Assembly: GCA_013331015.1 (NCBI GenBank)
Contig: DUHF01000056.1
Location: 1-26,877, forward strand
Direction: 5' to 3'
Length of the DNA: 26,877 nt
Source: Methanoregula sp.
GTDB taxonomy: Archaea; Halobacteriota; Methanomicrobia; Methanomicrobiales; Methanospirillaceae
Part shown: positions 7,517-15,591 of the stretch, piece by piece
Layout: each line of letters begins with the position of its first letter
Numbering within the stretch: position 1 is the stretch's first letter
The notes under the pieces: model-generated
The model's database searches: none
Told to the model about the DNA's origin: nothing
The model's input: the letters and a program-made list of their open reading frames with translations, nothing else
Made by a program: the position numbers and the translations under genes

Positions 7517-7897
7517 TTATAAATTGCAATGGCTTACTGCCAGAATCTTTTTCGTTGCTCTTTCCCGCCCTAAATCAACCGTTGATCCGATTTGATCAGC
7601 ACCCTGATCCCACTGATCAAGACGGGTCATCACCTGCTTTTGAAGGTAAAACGGCTTATACCCCCGCCAGTTTTTTCGATGATGCAACGTCCCTTTTGAA
7701 AACCCGCGCTCTTTCCATTCCACATAAGGGATGCCCAATAGCTTTTTCCGGATCTCATCCGCATCCTGACGGTTGATCTCATAATCAGGACTGATCAGAT
7801 CTAGGGATTTCTGTTTACCCACGATGTAATGTGCCAACTCTCGCGCCTTGAGGAAGATCACATAGTCCCATGCGGATTCCTTACCCTGATAAACCAC
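7517..7897 (-). pseudogene. cas1: C-terminal remnant of CRISPR integrase Cas1
   Basis: The minus-strand frame resembles only the last third of Cas1. It has a WDYVIFLKARELAHYIVGK helix, a DADEIRKKLLGIPYVEWK stretch, then GFSKGTLHHRKNW and KPFYLQKQVMTRLDQW, a pattern typical of the Cas1 C-terminus as I remember the family. The homology appears to continue upstream of the GTG at 7897 to about 7921, and the frame is closed by a stop at 7976-7978. No N-terminal domain or catalytic Glu/His region is present, and neither cas2 nor a CRISPR array is adjacent. The product is extended past the usual end by about 30 residues. It is most probably a decayed adaptation gene left at the edge of the island. 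Confidence 0.6.
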
Positions 7898-8020
7898 GGA
7901 TTTGTTGAGCCATCCGTTGATCCCCCTGCCCTGGTTAATGACCTTGATCTGGCCGTAGCATTCCCCCGTCCCCCATTACTGCCAAAAATTTCCACATGGG
8001 GTCCCATCCACGGCCATGCT

Positions 8021-8059
8021 CCACGGGGCGAGCCCCGATGAGGCGGCGAGCACCCGTGG
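8021..8059. repeat. inverted repeat with nested hairpin
   Basis: CCACGGG (8021-8027) is perfectly complementary to CCCGTGG (8053-8059). Inside lies a second hairpin, GGGGC-GA-GCCCC (about 8025-8036). The segment is GC-rich in contrast to the AT-rich repeats that follow. It could be a structured transcript or a decayed element end. Confidence 0.45.
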
Positions 8060-8110
8060 CTCCATCGCAATCGAACCCAGAAGGGTGGTCAGGATTTCTG
8101 TAGAGCCAAA

Positions 8111-8227
8111 AATTTTCCAATCAAAGTCTGCCAGAAAAAAATCGATCACGATCCGGTTGAAAAATAAAAATCAAAGTCCGATCGTTCCGGATCAGTTTTT
8201 CAATCGCGATCCCGATCGCGCTCAAAA
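8111..8227. repeat. long direct repeat, copy 1
   Basis: About 117 bases that recur with few changes at 8391-8513. Blocks in order: TTCCAATCAAAGTCTGC, ATCACGATCCGGTTGAAAAA, a GTTCCGGATCAG part and the palindromic core CGCGATC-CC-GATCGCG (8205-8220). GATCCGG early and CCGGATC later are mutually inverted. It does not encode a believable protein. Confidence 0.65.
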
Positions 8228-8228
8228 T

Positions 8229-8253
8229 TTTTCAATCAGGGTACGATTGAAAA
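8229..8253. repeat. CAATC/GATTG inverted repeat between the direct repeats
   Basis: TTTTCAATC (8229-8237) is a perfect inverted partner of GATTGAAAA (8245-8253) around a 7-base spacer. A looser relative follows at about 8281-8305. The words CAATC and TTGAA recur through the whole field at irregular spacing. Confidence 0.55.
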
Positions 8254-8390
8254 TTTTTCACCAGACCCTGCTGAAATTTTTTTCAATCAGGGTGTGGTTG
8301 CAATTTGTTAAGTACCCCTGCAAGAGCTTGCCCGGCTCCTTCTCGACAGCACAACAAACCCGGCTCGTGATCTTCAATCAAACCCTGCCA

Positions 8391-8513
8391 AATTTTTTTC
8401 AATCAAAGTCTGCTGTAAAAAAATTCAATCACGATCCGGTTGAAAAATAAAAATCAAGGTTCGATCGATCCGGATTAAGTTTTCAATCGCGATCGTGATC
8501 GCGCTTGAAAAAT
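8391..8513. repeat. long direct repeat, copy 2
   Basis: Second copy of the 8111-8227 unit, about 280 bases downstream in the same orientation. It keeps the CAATCAAAGTCTGC start, the ATCACGATCCGGTTGAAAAA block and the CGCGATC/GATCGCG core. Within it, 8480-8511 is a 32-base inverted repeat (TTTTCAA-T-CGCGATC, loop GT, GATCGCG-C-TTGAAAA) that is perfect apart from one T-C mismatch. Confidence 0.65.
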
Positions 8514-9209
8514 TCCAATCGCGATCCGGAAAATGTTTTGCAATCCACAACAATCCGGCTACGAAATCATACAGCCCCAGGAAGTACCTGACGGTAACCC
8601 CCCAAATATCCCCCAAATATCCCCTGCCCGGAACGTCCCTCCCCCGTGTTCGATTCTCCGACGGAGAGGTCCAGGGGAGGTTCGCAGCAAAAAATTCGGC
8701 ACGGGAAATTTTTGGATTGCGATTGTGGGACTGGGGGCGACACTCACTTTTGCGGAGGGGGTAGGCTGGGAAGATGTGGAAGGGGCGCCCAAAAAATCGT
8801 ATGGATAATTATCCAGTTCCCGAAATGGAAAAACGGATTATACCCACAAGAACGAGAAAATCCGAGCAATTTTTCCGCGCAGTGATAACTCTCCACCGTA
8901 AAAAAGTCCGGATTGAACAAATACTCAATTATTCATAAATAGATTCCTGCAAATAATTTCTACAAAATCTCTAATCATTGCTATGAATAAAATATGAATG
9001 ATGGTACTTTTTATATGATATGTTCAAAGCGATCATTGCGGAGAACCGGTGGTTGTTCCGCAAAAAGTGAAAGGACGGGTTCACCCAAGTTTACAGACTA
9101 AATGAACCCGGCCCGCCCGTAGGCATGAGAATGTTATCTTCTTTCCTTATGAAGATTTTCCCGTGCCTTTCGAGCGAAGCGTTCGAAAAAAATACATTGG
9201 TGAGAAAAA
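8514..9209. other. gene-free stretch before the secreted protein
   Basis: Two tandem copies of CCCCCAAATAT occur at 8599-8620. A 14-base perfect palindrome TGGATAATTATCCA lies at 8802-8815. AT-rich DNA at 8930-9030 includes TTTTTATATGATATG (about 9009-9023), a reasonable TATA box. GGACGGGTTCA (9073-9083) pairs with TGAACCCGGCC (9103-9113) with one mismatch, which would form a leader hairpin upstream of the gene at 9210. Open frames here are short and low in quality. Confidence 0.45.
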
Positions 9210-10043
9210 ATGGAACTACAAAAAATCTGTATCGCTCTGCTGGCATTGCTGGTGGCAGTGATGGTGATTGTACCGTGCGTGAGTGCGGAAGACAGCTATG
9301 ATGAAAAGCTGAAAAAATGGCAGGATGATCACACAATCAAAGTGACCAAAACTGTGACAGAGCAATATTCTGATGGTGTTCTGACTGTTGAAACGACATT
9401 CACGGGTAGAGAATTAACGAAAAGATTTGGAATTGTGGCATTCAATCAGAAAAACCAGATGAAAATGCCCCTGGAAGAAGCAAAAAAACTAAACTTTATT
9501 GAGGAAAAGGTGAAGATCAGGACGAACGAGGAATACCGGGTATTTACTGCCGCAAATGATCATCCTCTTCCCTCAAAATCAGGATACCCAATCTGGTTTT
9601 ATTGGTATTCAGAAGGCATATACATGCAGACCAGCGATCCGATAAACATGATTTGGAGCGGTGCCAGTCTTTCAACAATAAAAACGGAATTCTCTGAGAA
9701 GGGGTGGTGGACGGGTATGGTTGCGGAAGCAGGATATTACATCAGTGATGGAGGGAATTGGAAATATGCTCATGGGATTGCCTCGGATATATTCAGGTAC
9801 AATGGTGGAGATCATGTCCGTCTTTGTCAATTATTCACCGGGGAAATTGTTGGCGGTGCCCATGTTGATTCAAAGGATCCCCATCATGCCATAGCATATG
9901 AATTAGCCGAAGATAGCTTCTCGACTTTCTTCCAGGACACTGATGATACCATGTGGCACGTTTATCCGGATAATGTCTATCTTGGTAATTCTGTGACCTC
10001 TCCGTATAGTAACGGTTATGCTGCATACATCGGATATTGGTAA
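9210..10043 (+). CDS. secreted protein of unknown function
   Basis: 277 residues with a clear signal peptide: MELQKICIALLALLVAVMVIV, then a cleavage-like CVSAED site near residue 26-28. The mature part has no membrane span. It is polar and aromatic-rich in its second half (many Trp, Tyr, Gly, His), suggesting a beta-rich extracellular fold. A DSKDPHHAIAYELAED segment contains His and Asp that could bind metal, but no known motif was recognised. GGTGAG stands just upstream of the ATG. The small membrane protein follows after 7 bases, so the two are probably co-expressed. Role unknown; cell-surface or envelope function is an inference. Confidence 0.8.
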   Translation: MELQKICIALLALLVAVMVIVPCVSAEDSYDEKLKKWQDDHTIKVTKTVTEQYSDGVLTVETTFTGRELTKRFGIVAFNQKNQMKMPLEEAKKLNFIEEKVKIRTNEEYRVFTAANDHPLPSKSGYPIWFYWYSEGIYMQTSDPINMIWSGASLSTIKTEFSEKGWWTGMVAEAGYYISDGGNWKYAHGIASDIFRYNGGDHVRLCQLFTGEIVGGAHVDSKDPHHAIAYELAEDSFSTFFQDTDDTMWHVYPDNVYLGNSVTSPYSNGYAAYIGYW

Positions 10044-10050
10044 TATATCC

Positions 10051-10509
10051 ATGGCATCAGTTTTCCAAAAAGAATTACAATCTTCCTCTTTTTTTATGCC
10101 ATTAGTATTAACCGTACTAATCTTCCTGTTCTGGCGGATACCCTATGCCGCGATTTACCTCAATGGTACCGGAGCAGGAGCGGGCATCTGGGGCATTTTT
10201 TCGATTATCGCTCTATTTACAACCATTGTAATCCCAATTGCGTATGGATGGATGACTCAAGACTCAAAAGGAGCAACCCTCCTCGGGGTCTTACCATACC
10301 TTTTCGCAACAACAGTCCCCCAGTTTGTTATGGGGGAGATCCCTGTGATTGATGGGTGGCTCGTGCAAAGGATCCTCTACATCGCTTCACTCAGCGTCAT
10401 CGGGGGACTGGGGGGATACTTCGCTTCGCGGCATGAGAAGATATCACTGTTTGTGGCAATCATTCTGGCAGGAGTGTGGTTCATGATATTCCTATCCGGC
10501 ATTAAATAA
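10051..10509 (+). CDS. small multi-pass membrane protein
   Basis: 152 residues from ATG 10051; this start avoids overlap with the upstream gene and leaves a 7-base gap. There are four or five hydrophobic spans (about 15-31, 42-63, 76-92, 105-125, 132-150) separated by short loops. No recognised family. Close spacing suggests an operon with the secreted protein at 9210, possibly as its membrane partner. Confidence 0.7.
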   Translation: MASVFQKELQSSSFFMPLVLTVLIFLFWRIPYAAIYLNGTGAGAGIWGIFSIIALFTTIVIPIAYGWMTQDSKGATLLGVLPYLFATTVPQFVMGEIPVIDGWLVQRILYIASLSVIGGLGGYFASRHEKISLFVAIILAGVWFMIFLSGIK

Positions 10510-11741
10510 ACCTGCAGATTCTCCATCAGGAATATCCCGCCCGCCACCTGCACCCCCCGTACTATGGGGGGTAGGTGCTGACCCCCTTGGCATGGGGTGG
10601 GGGGGTTACCGGAGGGATACTCCCATCCGGGGTCATTTCTTCCCCCGATTGCCCGATCCGGAAGATGTTCTGACAACCTCGTTTTCAAAAAGAGCACCTG
10701 CATTTCCGAAAAACAACTATTTCATCCCCGGATAGTCGGTTTGTCGCCCTTTGCATGCCCCGAAATATCCACGCACTGCAACGCTACAGCCTCCAATGTC
10801 CCAAAATACGTAATGGGGTAGTCCGGATCGAAAGGAATCTCTGTTTTCCGGACGGGTCTTTTCGTCGGAGCGCTGCCATCCCCCGTCGGGGAATTCGTGC
10901 GGACACCCCCGCCACGCCAGAGAGGGGGTTGCCCTCGCCGGTCCACGATCTCCGGACCCCCTGTTGGGGGAGATCCTCCAGGAGTTTTCGATCAAACAGG
11001 GGGTTGGCGGATCCAAATCCGGGCGCGTATAGGGCTCCGTTTGGAGGTTACCGGGAATCGGAGCCCGTATCGGGTCCGGATTGGGGGTGATCCAGATCGC
11101 GAAAAAGGGGGTGCCGGAAGGGTGTTTACAGCGTTAATTGTTCTGGTCCTGCGCCATAATTTTTTATGGCCGGGCCGGAAAATTTTCCGGGAAATGTTTC
11201 TTTAATAAAATTTCCGGAACGAGTGGTGGAGAAAAATTCCCGGAGATTTTTCCCTGCAAGAAATTTTTTTGCCGGCGCGATCATTGCGCTGGTGGGAAAA
11301 AATATTGCAATGGTGCGGGCAGCCCTGCCGTTCCGGAAGATGCCGGGGCGAAGCGTTAGCCCCTCAAGCGTCATTAAATTCCCGGAAAATTTTCTGTAAA
11401 TCATTTGCGTAATCACGAAAAATTTTTAAAAATATGATGCCTTCCGCCGCTCCCGTTTGGGCGCCCCGCGGCGGCCTCAATTACCGGTCCATAAAAAAAA
11501 CCGGGCGCTTTTCACCCGGGCACAGAAAGGCGATTCGTGATCAGCGCAACGGGAGTGCTACGAGCGGGTCGGGCTTCAGCCCCAAAACCGTTCACACATC
11601 TCCAGAAATTTTTTCGTGTGAAAACGTTTTAGATTGCCAAGGGCGAATTTCCCGGTCACGGTTCCCGGCAAAACCCGGCAATCCCCGTAACATATTTCCG
11701 GATTCCGTACAGAAAAAACAAAAATCCCCTACCCACTCCGG
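10510..11741. other. 1.2-kb gene-free, hairpin-rich stretch
   Basis: It opens with a strong hairpin at 10545-10577: CACCT and ACCCCCC pair with GGGGGGT and AGGTG, with a GC bulge. Other signals are GTCCGGA/TCCGGAC at 10821-10853, several CCCCC/GGGGG runs between 10870 and 11110, and a 16-base perfect palindrome CCGGAAAATTTTCCGG at 11175-11190, with a related AATTCCCGGAAAATTTTC near 11376. No open frame here looks like protein, and I could not fit a tRNA, SRP or RNase P RNA. Confidence 0.5.
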
Positions 11742-13262
11742 TCACGCCATCGAAAACACGTAGAAGTAAAACACGACCATCGGCACAAAGAGCGCGAGGT
11801 ACAGCCCCCGGTTCCAGCGCCAGATCTCAAGGCCATCCATGGTCTTGATGGGCATCAGGCTGTACACCGCCATGATGAGATTGATGGTAAACCCGATCCC
11901 GCCGGCAATTGCCCAGGTGCCGCCGAGCGTGACCATTGCGAGGAAGACGAACGTGAGGATGATACTCACCACCGGCCCGGCCACCATCTCGATCCCTGCC
12001 TTGCGGAGATCATCATCGTTCCGGTTCACCAGGTTCCGGTACGGCTGGGCAAACGCATTGCCAAAAAGCCACGCAGTGACGAACATGATGAGCGTTCCAA
12101 GGCCCCAGAACCGGGTATCGGCATCCTGCCCGTGCCGTGAGGCAAAAAACCGGTGGGCGAAATCATGGAGCACCACCGAGACTGCACCGACCGCAAGGTA
12201 GATGAGGACCATTTCAAGCGTCAGCTCCGCCCGGTCTGCGAGCAGGAACGCCAGCGCAACGATGATGACTGCCCCCTCGATAACCAGCAGCTCCGTTGAG
12301 GAGAGCCCAAGGAACTGTGGCTCCAGCTTCCGGACCGCAAGCCTTCGTGCCGCAATCTCCTTCTCGTCGAGTATCCCGACCACATGTTCGCCAAAAAGTT
12401 CGGCAAAGAACCGGAGAAACTTGAAGGCAACCTGGGCGAGGAAGGCGATGTTTGCAACAATCACCTGGAGGAGCAGGATCGCAATGCTCGTGAGCACCGC
12501 TGCAAGGGCCATGTACTCCGGCGGGATGAAGCCGGCGGTTGGCAGGTTCTTCTCCATCGTCCCCCGGGCCTGCAGGATGAGGCCGGCAAAACCTTCTGCC
12601 TTCTTTGTGCCGGGGGTATCCGTCACGCCCGGGATCTCCGCTGCGGGGCCGGTCGCGCTGATGAGATCGGATCTCGTCAGCCCGTCGCTCCCGAACGGGT
12701 TGCTCACCCGCAGGGTCACAAAGTACCGGCCCGGTTCCGTGTAGGTATGGACCGGGTTCTGTTCTGCGGAGTTTGTCCCGTCCCCGAAGTTCCAGTTCCA
12801 CCCGTTTGGCCGGCCGGTCGATTCATCGGTGAACCGGACCATAAACGGGACCGTACCCTCATTTGGGGTTGCGGAGAAATCCGCAACCGGCGGGCTGCCG
12901 ACGCTGATATAGGCCGGCACCGTTTTCGTGTTGCTGCCGTACTGGTTGGTCACGGTCAGGCTCACCGTGTAGTCGCCGTCGGCTTTGAACGTATGCGTGG
13001 GGTTCTGGCGGATGGAGGTTGTCCCGTCCCCGAAGTCCCAGTGCCAGGTTCTCGGTTCGGCCCCATGGGATGCATCCGAGAACGTGATCGTGAACGGCCC
13101 GGTACCGTACCGGTTGCTGGTGTAGAAGTCCGCAACCGGCGGGTTGGTCACGAAAATGAAACCGGAACTTTCGGAATCAGACGGATCTTCACACATGCCT
13201 GCAGGAACAAGCCCGCAGAGCAGGAGGGTGCAGAGAAGGAAGAGGGGTGTCAGGTGCTTCAT
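11742..13262 (-). CDS. PKD-domain membrane protein with M50-like protease domain (HDxxH)
   Basis: 506 residues from the ATG at 13262, which starts a good signal peptide (MKHLTPLFLLCTLLLCGLVP); an upstream ATG at 13328 would bury it. Two PKD domains follow (about 41-122 and 124-204), each with a DFGDGT or NFGDGT core, so this part faces outside. A linker and a membrane-proximal helix region (about 245-310) lead to a multi-span domain resembling archaeal site-2-type M50 peptidases. It has LHDFAHRFFASRHG at about 365-378 in place of the usual HExxH, and MPIKTMDGLEI near 470-480 in place of the N-P-DG motif. The Glu-to-Asp change makes catalytic activity uncertain. Substrate unknown. Confidence 0.8.
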   Translation of the reverse strand: MKHLTPLFLLCTLLLCGLVPAGMCEDPSDSESSGFIFVTNPPVADFYTSNRYGTGPFTITFSDASHGAEPRTWHWDFGDGTTSIRQNPTHTFKADGDYTVSLTVTNQYGSNTKTVPAYISVGSPPVADFSATPNEGTVPFMVRFTDESTGRPNGWNWNFGDGTNSAEQNPVHTYTEPGRYFVTLRVSNPFGSDGLTRSDLISATGPAAEIPGVTDTPGTKKAEGFAGLILQARGTMEKNLPTAGFIPPEYMALAAVLTSIAILLLQVIVANIAFLAQVAFKFLRFFAELFGEHVVGILDEKEIAARRLAVRKLEPQFLGLSSTELLVIEGAVIIVALAFLLADRAELTLEMVLIYLAVGAVSVVLHDFAHRFFASRHGQDADTRFWGLGTLIMFVTAWLFGNAFAQPYRNLVNRNDDDLRKAGIEMVAGPVVSIILTFVFLAMVTLGGTWAIAGGIGFTINLIMAVYSLMPIKTMDGLEIWRWNRGLYLALFVPMVVFYFYVFSMA

Positions 13263-13323
13263 GGTATCTCGGGAAATGAGCCCGGCAACAGCGTGGCCGC
13301 AGGCTCTTGTATTTCTCTTCACA

Positions 13324-13337
13324 TTCACTTTAGTGAA
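13324..13337 (-). promoter_or_regulatory. possible operator and TATA box of the PKD/M50-like gene
   Basis: TTCACTTTAGTGAA is an almost perfect inverted repeat 60-75 bases upstream of the ATG at 13262. On the minus strand it directly follows TTTCTTTATG, a weak TATA-like sequence. That placement near the expected transcription start suggests a regulator site. The evidence is positional only. Confidence 0.3.
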
Positions 13338-13382
13338 GCATAAAGAAATTGGTCGGGGGAACCAGCCCCTGCCGGCATTGTT

Positions 13383-13390
13383 AAAAAAAA
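13383..13390 (-). terminator. poly-T terminator after mscL
   Basis: On the minus strand, eight T follow within a few bases of the mscL stop (TGA at 13394-13396). Runs of T are the usual intrinsic termination signal in archaea. Confidence 0.55.
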
Positions 13391-13393
13391 GGA

Positions 13394-13711
13394 TCAGATC
13401 TTCTTGGTGGTATCGCCCTGCATGATGAACTTCACAATCAGGAAGATCACGAGCGCGACAATAGCAAAGTCAATGAGATTTCCGACAAAATCGCCGATCA
13501 TGAACTGCACCGGGCCGATGTCAAGCACCGATGCCCGCCAGTCGCCCCCGGGAACAATGACTGCGATGATCGGCATGATGAGGTCATTGACCGTTGCCGT
13601 CACGAGCTTGGTTGCCGCAGCACCGATGATGAATGCAACGGCAAGCCCAATCACCTGGTATTTCCTGAGAAATTCGACAAACTCATTAACAAACCCTGTT
13701 GGTGCTTCCAT
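13394..13711 (-). CDS. mscL: large-conductance mechanosensitive channel MscL
   Basis: 105-residue membrane protein with the MscL layout. An N-terminal amphipathic helix (FVNEFVEFLRKYQ) leads into TM1 with VIGLAVAFIIGAAATKLV, followed by the VNDLIMPIIAVI segment. A short extracellular loop precedes TM2 (about 73-95, FAIVALVIFLIVKFIM), and the cytoplasmic tail is short. The channel opens under membrane tension to release solutes during hypo-osmotic shock. ATG 13711 was chosen because the family begins there; an ATG at 13741 would add ten residues. An upstream minus-strand hairpin (CAGGAG/CTCCTG, 13723-13748) sits in the leader. A monocistronic unit with its own poly-T terminator. Confidence 0.9.
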   Translation of the reverse strand: MEAPTGFVNEFVEFLRKYQVIGLAVAFIIGAAATKLVTATVNDLIMPIIAVIVPGGDWRASVLDIGPVQFMIGDFVGNLIDFAIVALVIFLIVKFIMQGDTTKKI

Positions 13712-13722
13712 AACCTGTAACC

Positions 13723-13780
13723 TCAGGAGAGTTCCTGACATCTCCTGATTTTCAGATTATTGCAGGTATTAATTAAAAAT
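13723..13780 (-). promoter_or_regulatory. mscL leader hairpin and possible TATA box
   Basis: TCAGGAG (13723-13729) is a perfect inverted partner of CTCCTGA (13742-13748), so the mscL leader can fold next to its ribosome-binding region. Further upstream, ATTTTTAATTAATA (minus strand, about 13767-13780) is a good AT-rich TATA candidate at a suitable distance. Functional effect is inferred. Confidence 0.35.
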
Positions 13781-13852
13781 ATCGCATGGACAATACCGGC
13801 AGGATATCCGCATTCATGGCCATTGCCTGGAGAACGGCTGCGGATATCCGGA

Positions 13853-15505
13853 TCAAAGCCCGGTGACCGTTCCGATGATTGCGTCTTTTCCCTGGTATCG
13901 TGTCCGGGAACCATGAATGACCACTGGGACGATCGTGCCGTCGCTCTTTACTGCGCGCCTCGTGTACCGCTCGGATTTTTTGAGACCTGCCAGTCGTTCG
14001 GTCACCGCACGTCTGATATCTTCCCGGTCTTCGGGCACAAAAAGATCCGTATAGTCTGAGATGGCCAGGATCTCATCAACCGGATAGCCAAACAGTTTTG
14101 CAAAGGCCGGGTTCACGTAGAGGAAGCGGCCGTCCTGGATCATGTAGATGCCCTCGGCAAGAGACTCGGCAAGGCCCCGGAATTTCTCTTCGGAATCAGC
14201 AAGTTCTGCAAGCGCGAACCGCTCCTTTGAGATGTCGATGAGGGAGACAACACTCTTCTTTGTTCCGGGGATCATCTCGACGGTTATGTACGTGCTGATC
14301 ATAGAGCCGTCGCGTGCCTGGAAACGAAACTCATAGTTCTTGGGCACAGTGGATGGATCGGCCCGGCGCAGGGCATGATACTGCTGCATTCGTTCGACAT
14401 CTTCGGGCGACACAAACCGTGTCCACGGCATCCTGCCGCAGACTTCTTCCCTTGTATATCCCGAGATGCGTTCAAACTCCCGGTTGACCACGACAACCGT
14501 TTTGTCCTCCTCTAAGATCATCATCGCGGTGCCGGTCGATTCAAAGACCGTGCGGTACAGGGCTTCGGATTCGTGGATCTCCTTGTCGGCTGCCCGGCGG
14601 GCAAGGGCGCCGGCAATGATCTGGCCATAAATTTTCAGAATATCGATGTCCTCTTGTGGCCATGCGACCGCCTTTGTCACCGTAGAGATCCCCAGTGCTC
14701 CGATAACAAAAGGACCGGCCAGGAGGGGGATTAAGACGAATGATTTGATCCCAAGCGATTCCAAAAAATCCCTGACTTTCCTGTCATCGCCGGTTGCCCG
14801 GGTAAGGGCGGATACGTCCGGGACGATCTCAGCTTCGCACGATTTGATTCGTTCCACGAGCCTTGAAAAATCTGCAGGATCAACAGCACCCATCTCTTCT
14901 TTTTGGGACGGGACATTCTGGTCTACCCATTCATGGGACCAGTGGATTGTAGCTGATTTTTTGGTAACATGTGCCACCGAGCAGCGCTCAGCACCGAATT
15001 GCGTGCCGATGGTAGCGAGGAGTTCGTTTATTGCGTTGTCGACCTGATCCGGAACGAGCTGGATGAACTGCGAGGAGATGATGGAGGTCTGGCGGATAAC
15101 GCTGAGCCGTTTGTGCAGGGCATCTTCTGCATGCCTGCGGGATACCGCCTGGTGGATCTTGTGCCTGAGTTCGGCAAACTGGGCGAGCGGGTCCCCGCCT
15201 TTCTGGAGGTAGAAGTCCGCGCCGCTGTTGATGGCATTGATGACCACTTCCTCCCGGCCTTTGCCGGTGAAGAGGATGAACGGGATGTTGGATCTCTTCC
15301 GGATCTCCAAAAGAAGCGCGATTCCGTCCATCTCCGGCATCTGGAAATCTGAAATGATGGCATCAAAAGCGGTCTCTTTTATGAGGGCGAGCGCCTCCGG
15401 CCCGGACTCAGCCGTAGTGACGGCAAAGGTGCCCTCCTGTTCCAGGAAGAGTTTTCCCAGTTCGAGGAGATCGGGTTCGTCATCGATATACAGGACGGAG
15501 ATCAT
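13853..15505 (-). CDS. response regulator with GAF and two PAS domains, no kinase domain
   Basis: 550 residues. The N-terminal receiver domain (about 1-120) has the acidic pair D8/D9, phospho-acceptor D53 in ISDFQMPEMDG, T80 and K102. A GAF domain (about 150-300) follows, then PAS at about 312-430 and 440-550. The second PAS ends with IIGTVTGL at the stop, where a histidine kinase would usually begin, so the protein has no visible output or catalytic domain. It presumably joins a signalling network by protein contacts. The ATG at 15505 has GAGG at good distance. The 86-base gap to methanogenesis marker 8 upstream leaves operon membership open. Confidence 0.85.
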   Translation of the reverse strand: MISVLYIDDEPDLLELGKLFLEQEGTFAVTTAESGPEALALIKETAFDAIISDFQMPEMDGIALLLEIRKRSNIPFILFTGKGREEVVINAINSGADFYLQKGGDPLAQFAELRHKIHQAVSRRHAEDALHKRLSVIRQTSIISSQFIQLVPDQVDNAINELLATIGTQFGAERCSVAHVTKKSATIHWSHEWVDQNVPSQKEEMGAVDPADFSRLVERIKSCEAEIVPDVSALTRATGDDRKVRDFLESLGIKSFVLIPLLAGPFVIGALGISTVTKAVAWPQEDIDILKIYGQIIAGALARRAADKEIHESEALYRTVFESTGTAMMILEEDKTVVVVNREFERISGYTREEVCGRMPWTRFVSPEDVERMQQYHALRRADPSTVPKNYEFRFQARDGSMISTYITVEMIPGTKKSVVSLIDISKERFALAELADSEEKFRGLAESLAEGIYMIQDGRFLYVNPAFAKLFGYPVDEILAISDYTDLFVPEDREDIRRAVTERLAGLKKSERYTRRAVKSDGTIVPVVIHGSRTRYQGKDAIIGTVTGL

Positions 15506-15591
15506 GGATCCTCGGGGTATGGAATGGATCGTGTATGCTATCCTGTTCGATCCACAATATTTAATGGCTTTGTCTGGCGAGAAAAAAATGT

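Noticed and set aside
8016..8450. 144-residue open frame over the repeat field
   Set aside because: It translates the palindromic repeats into a repetitive, basic product; there is no start signal.
8111..8520. CRISPR array suggested by GATTGAAA-like words near a cas1 remnant
   Set aside because: The repeats differ in length, orientation and spacing, and no constant repeat-spacer pattern exists; the structure is palindromes within a long direct repeat.
10510..11741. tRNA, SRP RNA or RNase P RNA in the long gene-free stretch
   Set aside because: No T-loop consensus, CCA-end cloverleaf or known SRP/RNase P core could be fitted by eye.
12384..13343. 319-residue frame on the plus strand
   Set aside because: It is antisense to the PKD/M50-like gene, whose domain motifs are unmistakable on the other strand.
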